Source of the DNA: Burkholderiaceae bacterium
GTDB taxonomy: Bacteria > Pseudomonadota > Gammaproteobacteria > Burkholderiales > Burkholderiaceae_E
DNA: 13,103 bases
Direction of reading: 5' to 3'
Assembly (NCBI GenBank): GCA_023258775.1
Contig: JALQWJ010000019.1
Location: 1-13,103, forward strand
Position numbers and translations under genes: made by a program. How positions within the stretch are numbered: the first letter of the stretch is position 1; the number at the start of each line of letters is the position of its first letter. The notes beneath the pieces were generated by a model, which was given only the letters and a program-made list of their open reading frames with translations, did no database searches and had not been told where the DNA came from. Positions 1-7,534 of this stretch are shown piece after piece.

Positions 1-1457
1 TTGACATAAATCCGGAGCATCCGATCCATCGAGACTTGCATCATGCCCAGATGGAGGGCGACGAGGGTGAATTAATACTTCGCCGAACGCTAGAGGCCGA
101 CGGACGATCTAAAGCCTATATCAACGGTCATCCGGCAACGATGCTGCAATTGCGCGAGCTTACAAGCCAGTTGATTACCACCCATGGTCAGCAAGCCTCG
201 ATCACGCTAACAGGCAGCGAGTCGGCAAGACAGTGTTTAGATCGTTATGGTTCACATGGCGATCTCATTCAGGCCTACGGCAAAGCATTTGAAAGCTACA
301 CCGTGCATCGAGATCGTTTTGAACGCGCCAAGGCGATCAAAGCACAGTCTCAGGCAAGGCTCGAGCAACTTCATTGGATCCTCGATAGCCTGCACGAGAT
401 TCAACCCAAAGCCAATGAATGGGAGCAAATTCAGGCCGAACACCACCGACTTTCGCACGGTGAAAAGCTGCTTGAGGCCATTCATAGTGCGCTTGATCAA
501 TGTGCCGATGGCGATGACGCCATCCTGAGTCGTTTACATCGAACGGCCTCGAAACTAGAGCAGTTACTCGATGTTGATCCGGCGTTGAAGTCGAGTCTTG
601 AGCTCATCGACAATGCACGTATTCAACTTGAGGAAGCAACTCAGCAACTAAGAGATGATCTAGACCGTGCCGAGGCCGATCCATCACGCTTTGCAGAAAT
701 CGAGGCCCGTATGAGCCTCTTGCATCAGACTGCAAGAAAGCTGCGGCTTGCCCCAGAGGATCTTGCAGAACGCCAACAAGCTTATCTCGACGAGCGTAGC
801 GAACTTGAACGATTGAGCGATCTTGCCGAACTTGAGCAGCAGGCTGCCAAGGCGCACGATGACTTGCGTTCGATTGGGCTCTTACTGCGAGTACAACGTC
901 AGTCAACAGCAAAGATCTTCGAAGAGGCCGTTAACGCCCTGCTCCCGGCACTTGGCATGCCTAAAGCAAGCTTGAGTCTGCATCTTGAAGATCTTGAGGT
1001 GCAGTCGCATGGCATGGATCGCGTGAGTTTTCTTTGGCAGGCTCATGCCGGCGCCCAACCGCGGTCTCTAGCCAAGACCGCCTCGGGAGGAGAACTTTCG
1101 CGTATTGCATTAGCAATTAGCACGGCCTCAGCGCAAACCAATCCAACGCCAACTTTGATTTTCGATGAAGCCGACGCCGGTGTCGGCGGCGCTGTAGGTC
1201 AGGCGATCGGCGAGTTAATGCGAGATCTCGGCAAGAGTCGGCAGGTTTTGTGCGTCACACACCTCCCCCAGGTCGCGAGCCAGGCGCATCACCAGTTCAA
1301 GGTCCTCAAGCGCGAGCAAGATGGTCTTAGCTTTAGCGATGTTCACCCGCTTGATGCCAAAGATCGCATCGAAGAGATTGCCCGAATGCTGGGGGGCAAA
1401 GAAATAACGGCCACGACGCGTCGTGCAGCGAAGGAAATGCTTCAAGTTGAACGCTAA
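1..1457 (+). CDS. recN: DNA repair ATPase RecN, 5'-truncated by the window edge
   Basis: RecN is an SMC-like ABC-type ATPase that acts at DNA double-strand breaks in the cytoplasm. The reading frame is open from base 3 with no stop upstream, so about 484 C-terminal residues are visible. RecN is usually about 550 residues, so the N-terminal head with the Walker A loop lies left of the window. Early residues include GRSKAYINGHPAT and THGQQA, typical of RecN just before the coiled coil. The middle (about 270-900) is rich in Glu, Gln, Arg and Leu, as expected of the paired coiled-coil arms. The C-terminal ATPase half has the ABC signature TASGGELSRIALA (about 1078-1116), Walker B LIFDEADAGVGG (about 1155-1190) and the VTHLPQVA switch region. 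Many RecN proteins have DEVD or DEID where this one has DEAD; the catalytic acidic pair is intact. It converges on the anbu gene, with 23 bases between the two stops. Confidence 0.95.
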   Translation, partial: DINPEHPIHRDLHHAQMEGDEGELILRRTLEADGRSKAYINGHPATMLQLRELTSQLITTHGQQASITLTGSESARQCLDRYGSHGDLIQAYGKAFESYTVHRDRFERAKAIKAQSQARLEQLHWILDSLHEIQPKANEWEQIQAEHHRLSHGEKLLEAIHSALDQCADGDDAILSRLHRTASKLEQLLDVDPALKSSLELIDNARIQLEEATQQLRDDLDRAEADPSRFAEIEARMSLLHQTARKLRLAPEDLAERQQAYLDERSELERLSDLAELEQQAAKAHDDLRSIGLLLRVQRQSTAKIFEEAVNALLPALGMPKASLSLHLEDLEVQSHGMDRVSFLWQAHAGAQPRSLAKTASGGELSRIALAISTASAQTNPTPTLIFDEADAGVGGAVGQAIGELMRDLGKSRQVLCVTHLPQVASQAHHQFKVLKREQDGLSFSDVHPLDAKDRIEEIARMLGGKEITATTRRAAKEMLQVER

Positions 1458-1480
1458 GAATCCAAAATTTATTCTGCTGG

Positions 1481-2233
1481 TCAGACTTGGTCAGCATCAT
1501 CAAGAGCAAGCCAATCTGGTACCGGCAGCTCGTTAAAAACCTTTCGCAAACCCTGCCCCCAACCCTGGCGCAAATCACGAAAATAATGATCATCCACATC
1601 AATCCGAAAGCGTTGAGCAATTTTTAGCTGATTTTGTTTAACAAGCGCAAAGTCGATCGGAAGACCGACTGATAAATTACTCTTGATGGTGGAATCAAAC
1701 GAGACGAGCATGCATTTAACCGCCTCAGACATGGCGATTTCAGGACGAATCACTCGATCAAGTATTGGTTTGCCGTATTTGCTCTCGCCGATCTGGAAAA
1801 ACGGCGTGTCGACAGTCGACTCGATAAAGTTGCCCTGGGGGTAGACCAGAAAAAGCCTTGCTGCTTCACCGCGCAGTTGCCCGCCAACTAGAAATGTGGC
1901 GCTGAAATCCACATCGCTTTGCCCTATTGTTTCGCCTTTGGTGTGCGCAATGACCGCACGAAGCGTCTCACCGACTAACTCGGCCACCGAGAACAGGGAA
2001 TCCATCGAGGTGAGCGCTCGATCGTGAAGCATTTCATGCTTACGAAGCCTCGACACCACTTGCTGGGTAGTGGCAAGGTTGCCGCTGTTGAGAAGCACGA
2101 TTGCGCCTTGGCCAACTTGCTCAAAAATCGACATTTTGCAAAAGCTTGAGACATGATCGACGCCGGCGTTGGTCCGGGAGTCAGAAGCAAAAAGCAAGCC
2201 TTGCTCGAGCGCGATAGCAACACAATAAGTCAA
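1481..2233 (-). CDS. anbu: Anbu-type proteasome-like peptidase (Ntn hydrolase)
   Basis: This 250-residue protein belongs to the bacterial proteasome-like family called Anbu (ancestral beta subunit), Ntn hydrolases with the proteasome beta fold. The start is a TTG codon at 2233-2231, preceded by AGAGGT (2242-2247) at 8 bases; an in-frame stop lies just upstream, so no longer start exists. The N-terminus reads MTYCVA. Removal of the initiator Met would expose Thr as the catalytic nucleophile without a propeptide. Asp18 (in FASDSRTNAG) and Lys33 (in FCKMSIFE) fit the other two positions of the proteasome catalytic triad. Family-typical stretches further on are NSGNLATTQ, TFLVGGQ and QIGESKYGKPILDR. 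It is the last gene of the minus-strand run, 63 bases after the transglutaminase-like gene. The related BPH (betaproteobacterial proteasome homologue) family was considered, but the KYGKPILDR-type segment and the ATP-grasp/alpha-E/transglutaminase neighbours point to Anbu. The physiological substrate is unknown. Confidence 0.9.
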   Translation of the reverse strand: MTYCVAIALEQGLLFASDSRTNAGVDHVSSFCKMSIFEQVGQGAIVLLNSGNLATTQQVVSRLRKHEMLHDRALTSMDSLFSVAELVGETLRAVIAHTKGETIGQSDVDFSATFLVGGQLRGEAARLFLVYPQGNFIESTVDTPFFQIGESKYGKPILDRVIRPEIAMSEAVKCMLVSFDSTIKSNLSVGLPIDFALVKQNQLKIAQRFRIDVDDHYFRDLRQGWGQGLRKVFNELPVPDWLALDDADQV

Positions 2234-2265
2234 GGGAGTAGACCTCTAATTGTCGTAATGTGAAA

Positions 2266-2279
2266 CTGATACAAATCAA
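2266..2279 (-). promoter_or_regulatory. Possible FNR/Anr-type operator upstream of anbu
   Basis: On the minus strand this reads TTGATTTGTATCAG, which matches the FNR/Anr/CRP-superfamily consensus TTGAT-N4-ATCAA at 9 of 10 defined positions. It lies in the 63-base gap between the transglutaminase-like stop and the anbu start, centred about 39 bases upstream of the start codon. That would place a class II transcription start very close to the TTG codon, with TCTACT as a poor -10 candidate, so the geometry is not ideal. A chance match is possible. Confidence 0.3.
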
Positions 2280-2296
2280 CCCACAGGCGGGCGTAT

Positions 2297-3154
2297 TTAC
2301 TGATTTTGCACCATGACCGGTGAATAAGTTGGCGTCGTCCCAAGACTTTGAACCTCGGCACTTGCCCTCATCGATTCCTCGCCACCACCTAGTCGAACAC
2401 CGCGTGTTGGGCAAGCATCAAGATAGTCAAGTCCAACCGCAAGCTTGACATGACCCGTTCCGGCCGCTCTTGAATTACTGATGTCAAAGCTAACCCATCG
2501 ATTACCAATCCAAGCCTCTGCCCAGGCATGACTGGCCAATGAATCGCCCTGATTCGATGGCAAGTGGCTATGGTCACTTGATTGCACATAACCACTCACA
2601 TAGCGCGCTGCCAATCCAAGCACACGACAGCAGGCGATAAAGGCATGAGTGTGATCCTGGCAAACGCCACGGGCGGCGGCAAAGGCTTGCGCCGCGCTAA
2701 AGGCTACCGTGGTTGCACCTGGACTGTAAGGCATGCGTTCAAGCAAGGCTGAAGCCAGATCAGTAAGTCCAAAAAGTGGCCGTGAACGAATCATTGAACT
2801 TAATGGCTCAAGGAAGGCGAACATTTCCGGGCTGCATTCGGTGAGCGGCGTCGGTCGCTGAAACACAGCAGCAGGGATCGGACCAAGCGATTCACCATCA
2901 GTATGATCAAGCACTTCGACCGTGCCATGTGCCACGATTTCAATCGTTTGATGCGCTTCATCAATCGTGAGCAGATGACTTAAATTACCGTAAGCATCGA
3001 CAAAAGCGCGCATTGACCCTGGCGCATTAAGTTGCCAATGCAATACAAGTTGATGAGCGCCTGAAGACGGAGACAGACGCAGCACCTGGGCGCTGCGGCG
3101 CACCGCTTCGCTGTAGCGGTAGTCAGTCTTATGAAGGATTTTAAGCTTAGCCAT
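2297..3154 (-). CDS. Transglutaminase-like cysteine protease-fold protein
   Basis: A 285-residue protein of the bacterial transglutaminase-like family. Residues about 1-90 fit the beta-rich N-terminal domain that precedes this core in bacteria, opening KLKILHKTDYRYSEAV. The papain-like core follows, with catalytic Cys165 in GVCQDHTH, His209 in SHAWAEAW and Asp224 in WVSFDISN, so the triad is complete. No signal peptide is visible, so it is probably cytoplasmic. Members of this fold may cleave or transfer amide bonds; the substrate is unknown. The ATG at 3154 was chosen because the family similarity begins there. A TTG at 3181, right after the alpha-E stop, would add nine residues (MSLLGHRCV) that do not resemble the family. 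It follows the alpha-E gene closely and precedes anbu, as in other anbu clusters. Confidence 0.88.
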   Translation of the reverse strand: MAKLKILHKTDYRYSEAVRRSAQVLRLSPSSGAHQLVLHWQLNAPGSMRAFVDAYGNLSHLLTIDEAHQTIEIVAHGTVEVLDHTDGESLGPIPAAVFQRPTPLTECSPEMFAFLEPLSSMIRSRPLFGLTDLASALLERMPYSPGATTVAFSAAQAFAAARGVCQDHTHAFIACCRVLGLAARYVSGYVQSSDHSHLPSNQGDSLASHAWAEAWIGNRWVSFDISNSRAAGTGHVKLAVGLDYLDACPTRGVRLGGGEESMRASAEVQSLGTTPTYSPVMVQNQ

Positions 3155-3181
3155 AACGCAGCGATGACCTAAAAGGCTCAA

Positions 3182-4123
3182 TCAGCCATGAAGTTCGAGA
3201 TAAGCCTGCCCAATCGCAACGCCAACCTCGGTGTTATATTCAATAAATCGTTCTAAGTAATTATAAAGACCGCGTTCATAAACCTCTTGCAAATCACCAT
3301 AACGAAGTCGTGCTTGCAATTGCACCGCAAGACGCCTTGCCATCCGGCCACTCTGTGAGGGCAGGCGCTCCAAAATATCGCAAATTTCATCCACACAAAA
3401 CCTCAATGATCTTGGCACCCGATCACTGAAGATCAGCAATTCCGCAACGCGATCAGCATCGATTGCGTCGCGATAAATATCCTGATACGCCTCAAGCGAC
3501 GATACCGACCTCAACACTGCGCCAAGCCGGTAATAGTCCGCAACAAGATCTCCCTGTTCGCGCTGTCTTGTTTTCACTGACAGAATTCTTGCCGTGTTGT
3601 CAGCACGCTCAAGATAAGTGCCAAGCCTAATGAACAAATAAGGTTGGTCACGCTGAATCGTGGCGAAGGTTACGCCACGAAATAAATGCGAACGTTCTTT
3701 AACCCACTCGAAAAACGTCGAATCAACAGGGCTTGCTCCCGGTACCGTTAGGCTTCGACGATGCTGAAGCTGAAGCCAGGTGTCGTTAATACACTCCCAC
3801 ATCTCGGCTGTAATTGCGCCGCGCACCGAGCGTGCATTCTCGCGACAGGCTTGGATGCAATTGCTGATTGACGAGGGGTGGGACTCGTCCCAGGCGAGAA
3901 ATTGTGCAACCTCGCCCATACCTAATACGCGACCACTTGCCTCAAATGCGGCTTCAGTGTCAGTAATAACGAGCGGCTCGGACACAGCCGAATCATCTTG
4001 TGATTCACCTTTGGTTGACAAGAGCGCAATCGAGGAGCAGACCTCTAATATTCGCGCCATGCTTTCTGCACGCTCCAAATATCGCGACATCCAATAAAGC
4101 TCGGAGGCAACCCGGGCAAGCAT
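3182..4123 (-). CDS. Alpha-E domain protein (DUF403/COG2307)
   Basis: A 313-residue all-helical protein of the alpha-E family, whose biochemical role is not established. It shows the family's paired motif: near the N-terminus YWMSRYLERAESMARIL (residues 10-26) and again RLGTYLERADNTARIL (about 166-181). A further conserved segment is FSDRVPRSLRFCVDEI (about 232-247). Its ATG (4123-4121) shares one base with the TAA of the upstream ATP-grasp gene, and a strong AAGGAG (4132-4137) lies 8 bases before the start. This implies translational coupling. In many bacteria the family is encoded beside, or fused to, the circularly permuted ATP-grasp protein, so it probably acts in a complex or in one pathway with it. 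No membrane segment or signal peptide was seen. Confidence 0.9.
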   Translation of the reverse strand: MLARVASELYWMSRYLERAESMARILEVCSSIALLSTKGESQDDSAVSEPLVITDTEAAFEASGRVLGMGEVAQFLAWDESHPSSISNCIQACRENARSVRGAITAEMWECINDTWLQLQHRRSLTVPGASPVDSTFFEWVKERSHLFRGVTFATIQRDQPYLFIRLGTYLERADNTARILSVKTRQREQGDLVADYYRLGAVLRSVSSLEAYQDIYRDAIDADRVAELLIFSDRVPRSLRFCVDEICDILERLPSQSGRMARRLAVQLQARLRYGDLQEVYERGLYNYLERFIEYNTEVGVAIGQAYLELHG

Positions 4124-5589
4124 TACCGTGACTCCTTTTCTAGCACCCAGGTGTCCTTTGTGCCACCACCTTGCGAAGAGTTCACCACCAGCGAACCTTC
4201 CCTGAGGGCAACCCGGGTGAGACCGCCTGGGACCATGCGGATATCTCGTCCCACCAACACAAAGGGCCGCAGGTCGATATGTCGCGGTGCAACCCCCTGT
4301 TCAACAAAGGTCGGGCAGGCTGATAGCGATAAGGTGGGTTGTGCAATATAGTTTGAGGGATTAGCACGTAAGACCTGCTCAAATGCTTCAATTTCATCCC
4401 TCGACGCGGCGGGTCCGACCAGCATGCCGTAGCCACCAGCCCCATGAACTTCCTTCACCACTAGCTCAGGCAAATGGGCAAGCACATAGTTTAAGTCGTC
4501 GGATTTCCTGCACTGCCAAGTTGGCACATTCTCCAGAATCGGTGACTCGCCGAGATAAAAGCGAATCATCTCGGGAACGTAGGGATAAATTGACTTATCG
4601 TCGGCAACGCCGGTACCAAGTGCATTGGCGATCACGACTTCACCGAGCCGGTATGCGGCTGCAAGACCGGGTACCCCCAACATCGAATCCGCGCGAAATG
4701 CGAGAGGATCAAGAAACACATCGTCCAATCGGCGGTAAATGACATCAACGCGCCGGGGTCCATCTGTGGTTCGCATGTAGACCACACCCTGACGCACAAA
4801 AAGATCCTGCCCCTCGACTAATTCCACGCCCATTTGCTTGGCCAAAAAAGCATGCTCAAAGTAGGCCGAGTTATAGCGCCCGGGGGTTAAGACGACGACT
4901 GTTGGGTCATCAACCAGGCTTGATAGACGAAGGGTTTGCAGTAAAAGCGCTGGATAGTGCTCAACGGGTCTCACGCCGACCCGCTGAAAAAGATCAGGAA
5001 AAAGGCGCATCATCATCTTGCGATTGCTAAGCATGTAAGACACGCCCGATGGCACCCGGAGGTTATCTTCGAGTACATAAAATCGGCCGTCGTTGTGTCG
5101 AACGATGTCAACGCCAACGACATGAGCATAGGTTTCATGCGGCAGATTCAACCCCATCATCATGGGCAAAAACTGGGCGTTAGCAAGCACTTGTTCTGCA
5201 GGTACAAGGCCTGCGCGCAAAATCGCCTGATCGTGATAAACATCATGCAAAAAGCGATTTAAGGCCTTAACCCGCTGAATCAATCCTTGTTCCATCAAGT
5301 CCCAAGCACTGGCATCAATAATCCTGGGAATCAGATCAGAGGGGATTAGCCGCTCGGTACCACCCTCATCGCCTGAGAGCGAGAACGTGATCCCGATGCG
5401 CCTGAAAAGTAGGTCGGCTTCTGCGCGTTTGATTGCCATCGCATCGCCCGACTGCGATGCAAACCACTGAGCAAAATTTGCGTAATGCGCTCTGACCTCG
5501 CCGTTGGCGAGGTGCATTTCGTCGTAGAGCGTGCTAGACGGACTCGAGGGAGCGGCGATGCTCACAGGCAACCCGTGTGCAACGACCAT
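4123..5589 (-). CDS. Circularly permuted ATP-grasp protein (COG2308)
   Basis: A 488-residue member of the circularly permuted ATP-grasp family, predicted to use ATP to join a carboxylate to an amine, as peptide ligases do; no product is known. Family landmarks are LYDEM (21-25), RRIGITFSL (63-71), IPSDLIPRII (82-91), FYVLEDNLRVPSGVSYML (170-187), YRRLDDVFLDPL (285-296), KEVHGAGGYGMLVGP (379-393, the nucleotide-binding loop type), HIDLRPFVL (437-445) and SQGGGTKDTW (472-481). The length is normal. Its start is not settled: ATG at 5589 overlaps the fur 3' end by 56 bases, GTG at 5565 would reduce this to 32, and ATG at 5517 would remove the conserved YDEM. None has a good ribosome binding site, which suggests coupling to fur translation. 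It is the first gene of the anbu cassette, followed by the alpha-E gene with a one-base overlap. Confidence 0.92.
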   Translation of the reverse strand: MVVAHGLPVSIAAPSSPSSTLYDEMHLANGEVRAHYANFAQWFASQSGDAMAIKRAEADLLFRRIGITFSLSGDEGGTERLIPSDLIPRIIDASAWDLMEQGLIQRVKALNRFLHDVYHDQAILRAGLVPAEQVLANAQFLPMMMGLNLPHETYAHVVGVDIVRHNDGRFYVLEDNLRVPSGVSYMLSNRKMMMRLFPDLFQRVGVRPVEHYPALLLQTLRLSSLVDDPTVVVLTPGRYNSAYFEHAFLAKQMGVELVEGQDLFVRQGVVYMRTTDGPRRVDVIYRRLDDVFLDPLAFRADSMLGVPGLAAAYRLGEVVIANALGTGVADDKSIYPYVPEMIRFYLGESPILENVPTWQCRKSDDLNYVLAHLPELVVKEVHGAGGYGMLVGPAASRDEIEAFEQVLRANPSNYIAQPTLSLSACPTFVEQGVAPRHIDLRPFVLVGRDIRMVPGGLTRVALREGSLVVNSSQGGGTKDTWVLEKESR

Positions 5590-5974
5590 GTAGCGCCAGA
5601 CTGTGGGTTTCTAAGCTGAAACCCTGTTGCTCTGCGATCTCGGTTTGCAAGCGTTCGATTTCCGGATGAAAAAACTCCACGACGCGACCGCAATCCAGGC
5701 AAAGCAAATGATCGTGATGTTCGCCTTCCTCGAGTTCGAAAACCGCTCGGCCCGAGTCGATGTTTGCACGACGAAGCAATCCGGCTTGTTCGAATTGCAA
5801 CAAAACACGGTAGACCGTGCCCAAACCTACCGAGATGTCCTCGCTCAGCAATGCTTGCTGAACATCCTCGGCACTCATATGACGCATCCGACCCGACTGG
5901 AACGCAGCGAGAATTCGCTGTCGAGGCAGGGTAGCCTTCAAGCCGATACTCTTGAGTTCTTGGTGCGTGGTCAT
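5534..5974 (-). CDS. fur: Ferric uptake regulator Fur
   Basis: Fur is a dimeric Fe(II)-dependent repressor in the cytoplasm that controls iron uptake and storage genes. This 146-residue protein is of normal length. The N-terminal winged helix includes GLKATLPRQRILAAF (11-25) and the recognition region GLGTVYRVLLQFEQAGLL (50-67). The metal/dimer domain has EGEHHDHLLCLDC (83-95) with His86, His87 and His89, a structural Cys92-x2-Cys95, His124 in ETHSLALHG, and a second pair Cys132-x4-Cys137. No in-frame start lies upstream of ATG 5974 before a stop. It is divergent from bamE, as in many beta- and gammaproteobacteria. Its stop (5534-5536) lies inside the ATP-grasp gene, so the two are probably on one transcript. 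Confidence 0.96.
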   Translation of the reverse strand: MTTHQELKSIGLKATLPRQRILAAFQSGRMRHMSAEDVQQALLSEDISVGLGTVYRVLLQFEQAGLLRRANIDSGRAVFELEEGEHHDHLLCLDCGRVVEFFHPEIERLQTEIAEQQGFSLETHSLALHGRCTRVACEHRRSLESV

Positions 5975-6109
5975 GATCCGACATCAATAAGTTCTCCGTA
6001 TCATACTGGCTCCGTTACATTGAGCAGGCATTAACCATGTGTGTTCTCAGCAGCACAGATGCCGTAGCATTCAAATGAGAAGCGTTTCAGTAACCAAGGA
6101 GCAACAACT
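5975..6109. promoter_or_regulatory. fur/bamE divergent intergenic region
   Basis: These 135 bases must hold the promoters of both fur and bamE. On the minus strand TATGAT (6000-6005) is a fair -10 element for fur, with a start of transcription near 5993, but no good -35 lies 16-18 bases upstream of it. For bamE no convincing -35/-10 pair was found; TTGAGC (6020-6025) has no partner at the right distance. AAGGAG at 6096-6101, 8 bases before GTG 6110, is the bamE ribosome binding site. No clear 19-base Fur box was recognised, so autoregulation cannot be claimed from the sequence. Confidence 0.4.
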
Positions 6110-6691
6110 GTGCCATCGATAGATCTGTCGATCACCCGCAAGACTTGTGAGCAACGCACCAATAACGCCCAGGAAGCACCAGCTCGGTTCGCATCAAGCC
6201 TTGGCTTGAGTCTCAAAATGACATCTCTTGGTGCTTTACTCAGCTTGCTTGGCGCCTGCTCGAGCATCAAAGACCTCAATCCTCTGCCAGAATCCTGGCG
6301 CGGCGGAAACTCAGAGAAGGCAGCGCAAAGTCCCGACATTGGTGCGAGAAGCAGGCTGCAAAGCATATTTTCGCCTTATCGCACCACAGTCCAGCAGGGC
6401 AATTACATTACCAACGACCTGCTTGAACAGATTCGCAGTGGCATGACGCGTAATCAGGTTCAGTTTGTGCTGGGTCAACCTTTACTGAGTAACAGCTTCC
6501 GAGACGATCGCTGGATTTACGTCTTTCGCATGCAATGGCCCGATTTGCGTCATGACACCCGTCGGGTCACCGTCTTTTTTGATGAGCAACAAAGGGTTGC
6601 TCGCGTCGAATCCGATGCCCTGCCTGCCAGTGATGATGGCAAAGACCCTGCCGTACCTGGTTATCGCCCGCCAAGGGGCAACGATCGTTAG
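6110..6691 (+). CDS. bamE: Outer membrane assembly lipoprotein BamE (SmpA/OmlA)
   Basis: BamE is a small lipoprotein of the BAM complex, which inserts beta-barrel proteins in the outer membrane. The 193-residue product starts at GTG 6110, supported by AAGGAG at 8 bases. It has a lipobox L-G-A-C with Cys50 as the lipidation site after a short hydrophobic stretch (LGALLSLLGAC). The BamE domain follows: SPYRTTVQQGNYIT (88-101), IRSGMTRNQVQFVLGQPLL (108-126), FRDDRWIYVFRM (130-141) and VTVFFDEQQRVARVE (153-167). The C-terminus is Pro/Gly-rich. The odd part is an N-region of about 36 mostly polar residues before the hydrophobic core, which is long for a lipoprotein signal. Shorter starts (TTG 6206, ATG 6218) would give a tighter signal peptide, but they lack an evident ribosome binding site. 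Divergence from fur is the usual arrangement. Confidence 0.92.
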   Translation: MPSIDLSITRKTCEQRTNNAQEAPARFASSLGLSLKMTSLGALLSLLGACSSIKDLNPLPESWRGGNSEKAAQSPDIGARSRLQSIFSPYRTTVQQGNYITNDLLEQIRSGMTRNQVQFVLGQPLLSNSFRDDRWIYVFRMQWPDLRHDTRRVTVFFDEQQRVARVESDALPASDDGKDPAVPGYRPPRGNDR

Positions 6692-6715
6692 CAACTTTAG
6701 GGAGCACGTTGAACC

Positions 6716-7531
6716 ATGATGCGAATCGCAATTGCTGGTGCCGCTGGTCGAATGGGCAAAATGTTGATCGAAGCGGTGCACCAGGCTGAAGATGCACAAC
6801 TCGTTGCTGCGCTGGAAGTGGCCGGACATCCCTTGCTAGGACGGGATGCCGGCGAGAGCCAGGGTTTAAAGACGGGTGTTGTTTTAAGCGACAATCTTGA
6901 TGAGCTGATAGCTCAAGCAACAATTCTCATCGACTTCACGCTACCCCAAGCCTGTATGACCCACTTGGCAGCCTGCAAGCGCCATGGCGTGAACATGGTT
7001 ATCGGCACAACCGGATTAAGTGTTGAGGATCGAGAAACAATCGTCAAGACGGCAAGCAGGATCGCCATTGTTCTTGCACCGAATATGAGCGTTGGGGTTA
7101 ATGTCACATTAAAGCTCTTGGAAGTCGCCGCCTCCCTGCTTCGAAAAGACTATGACATTGAAGTCATCGAAGCCCATCACCGTCACAAGGTCGACGCGCC
7201 TTCGGGAACAGCGCTTGCAATGGGTGAAGTCATCGCAAAAACCCTTGGTAAAGACTTAAGCACAGAGGCGGTTTTTGCCCGTCAGGGACATACAGGTGCT
7301 CGCAAAGAAGGAAGCCTCGGCTTCTCAACGATTCGTGGCGGCGATATCGTCGGCGACCACACCGTCATGTTTGCGGGTACCGGCGAGCGGCTTGAAATCA
7401 CGCATCGATCAAGCAGCCGGGCAAACTATGCCATTGGCAGTTTGCGGGCTTGTCGCTTTCTTGAAGGGAAAGCTGATGGTCTTTATGACATGCAAGCAGT
7501 GCTTGGACTGTCAAACACAAGGAGTGATTGA
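6716..7531 (+). CDS. dapB: 4-hydroxy-tetrahydrodipicolinate reductase DapB
   Basis: DapB reduces 4-hydroxy-tetrahydrodipicolinate to tetrahydrodipicolinate with NAD(P)H in the diaminopimelate/lysine pathway, which supplies peptidoglycan. The 271-residue length is normal. The Rossmann loop is GAAGRMG (8-14), followed by IDFTLP (72-77), IGTTG (96-100) and APNMSVGVN (121-129). The catalytic segment [15 protein letters not shown] (152-166) contains His154, His155 and Lys158. Other landmarks are [18 protein letters not shown] (204-221). Two ATGs are adjacent (6716 and 6719); GGGAG about 11 bases before the first favours 6716. It lies 24 bases after bamE and 3 bases before galU. Confidence 0.97.
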   Translation: MMRIAIAGAAGRMGKMLIEAVHQAEDAQLVAALEVAGHPLLGRDAGESQGLKTGVVLSDNLDELIAQATILIDFTLPQACMTHLAACKRHGVNMVIGTTGLSVEDRETIVKTASRIAIVLAPNMSVGVNVTLKLLEVAASLLRKDYDIEVIEAHHRHKVDAPSGTALAMGEVIAKTLGKDLSTEAVFARQGHTGARKEGSLGFSTIRGGDIVGDHTVMFAGTGERLEITHRSSSRANYAIGSLRACRFLEGKADGLYDMQAVLGLSNTRSD

Positions 7532-7534
7532 ACT

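Noticed and set aside
1480..1500. GCTGGTCAGACTTGGTCAGC as a recN terminator hairpin
   Set aside because: Only four base pairs form at the ends, there is no T-tract, and the bases are within the anbu coding end.
2247..2279. Sigma-70 promoter for anbu (TTGATT with GACAAT at 19 bases on the minus strand)
   Set aside because: The spacing is long and the -10 is weak; the same bases are better described as a possible FNR-like site, itself uncertain.
3155..3181. TTG start at 3181 for the transglutaminase-like gene
   Set aside because: The nine added residues do not resemble the family, and the ATG at 3154 starts exactly where family similarity begins.
4383..4742. 119-residue plus-strand open frame inside the ATP-grasp gene
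   Set aside because: It is antisense to a strongly conserved gene, has no recognisable domain and looks like a chance frame, as do similar frames across dsbD (such as 9795-10223 and 10840-11271).
5978..6000. Possible Fur box near the fur start (TTATTGATGTCGGATCATGA on the minus strand)
   Set aside because: Too few matches to the 19-base consensus when aligned by eye; no better match was found between fur and bamE, so Fur autoregulation is not claimed.
6068..6091. Imperfect palindrome TCAAATGAGAAGCGTTTCAG before bamE
   Set aside because: Arms match at only a few positions and it fits no operator consensus that I recognise.
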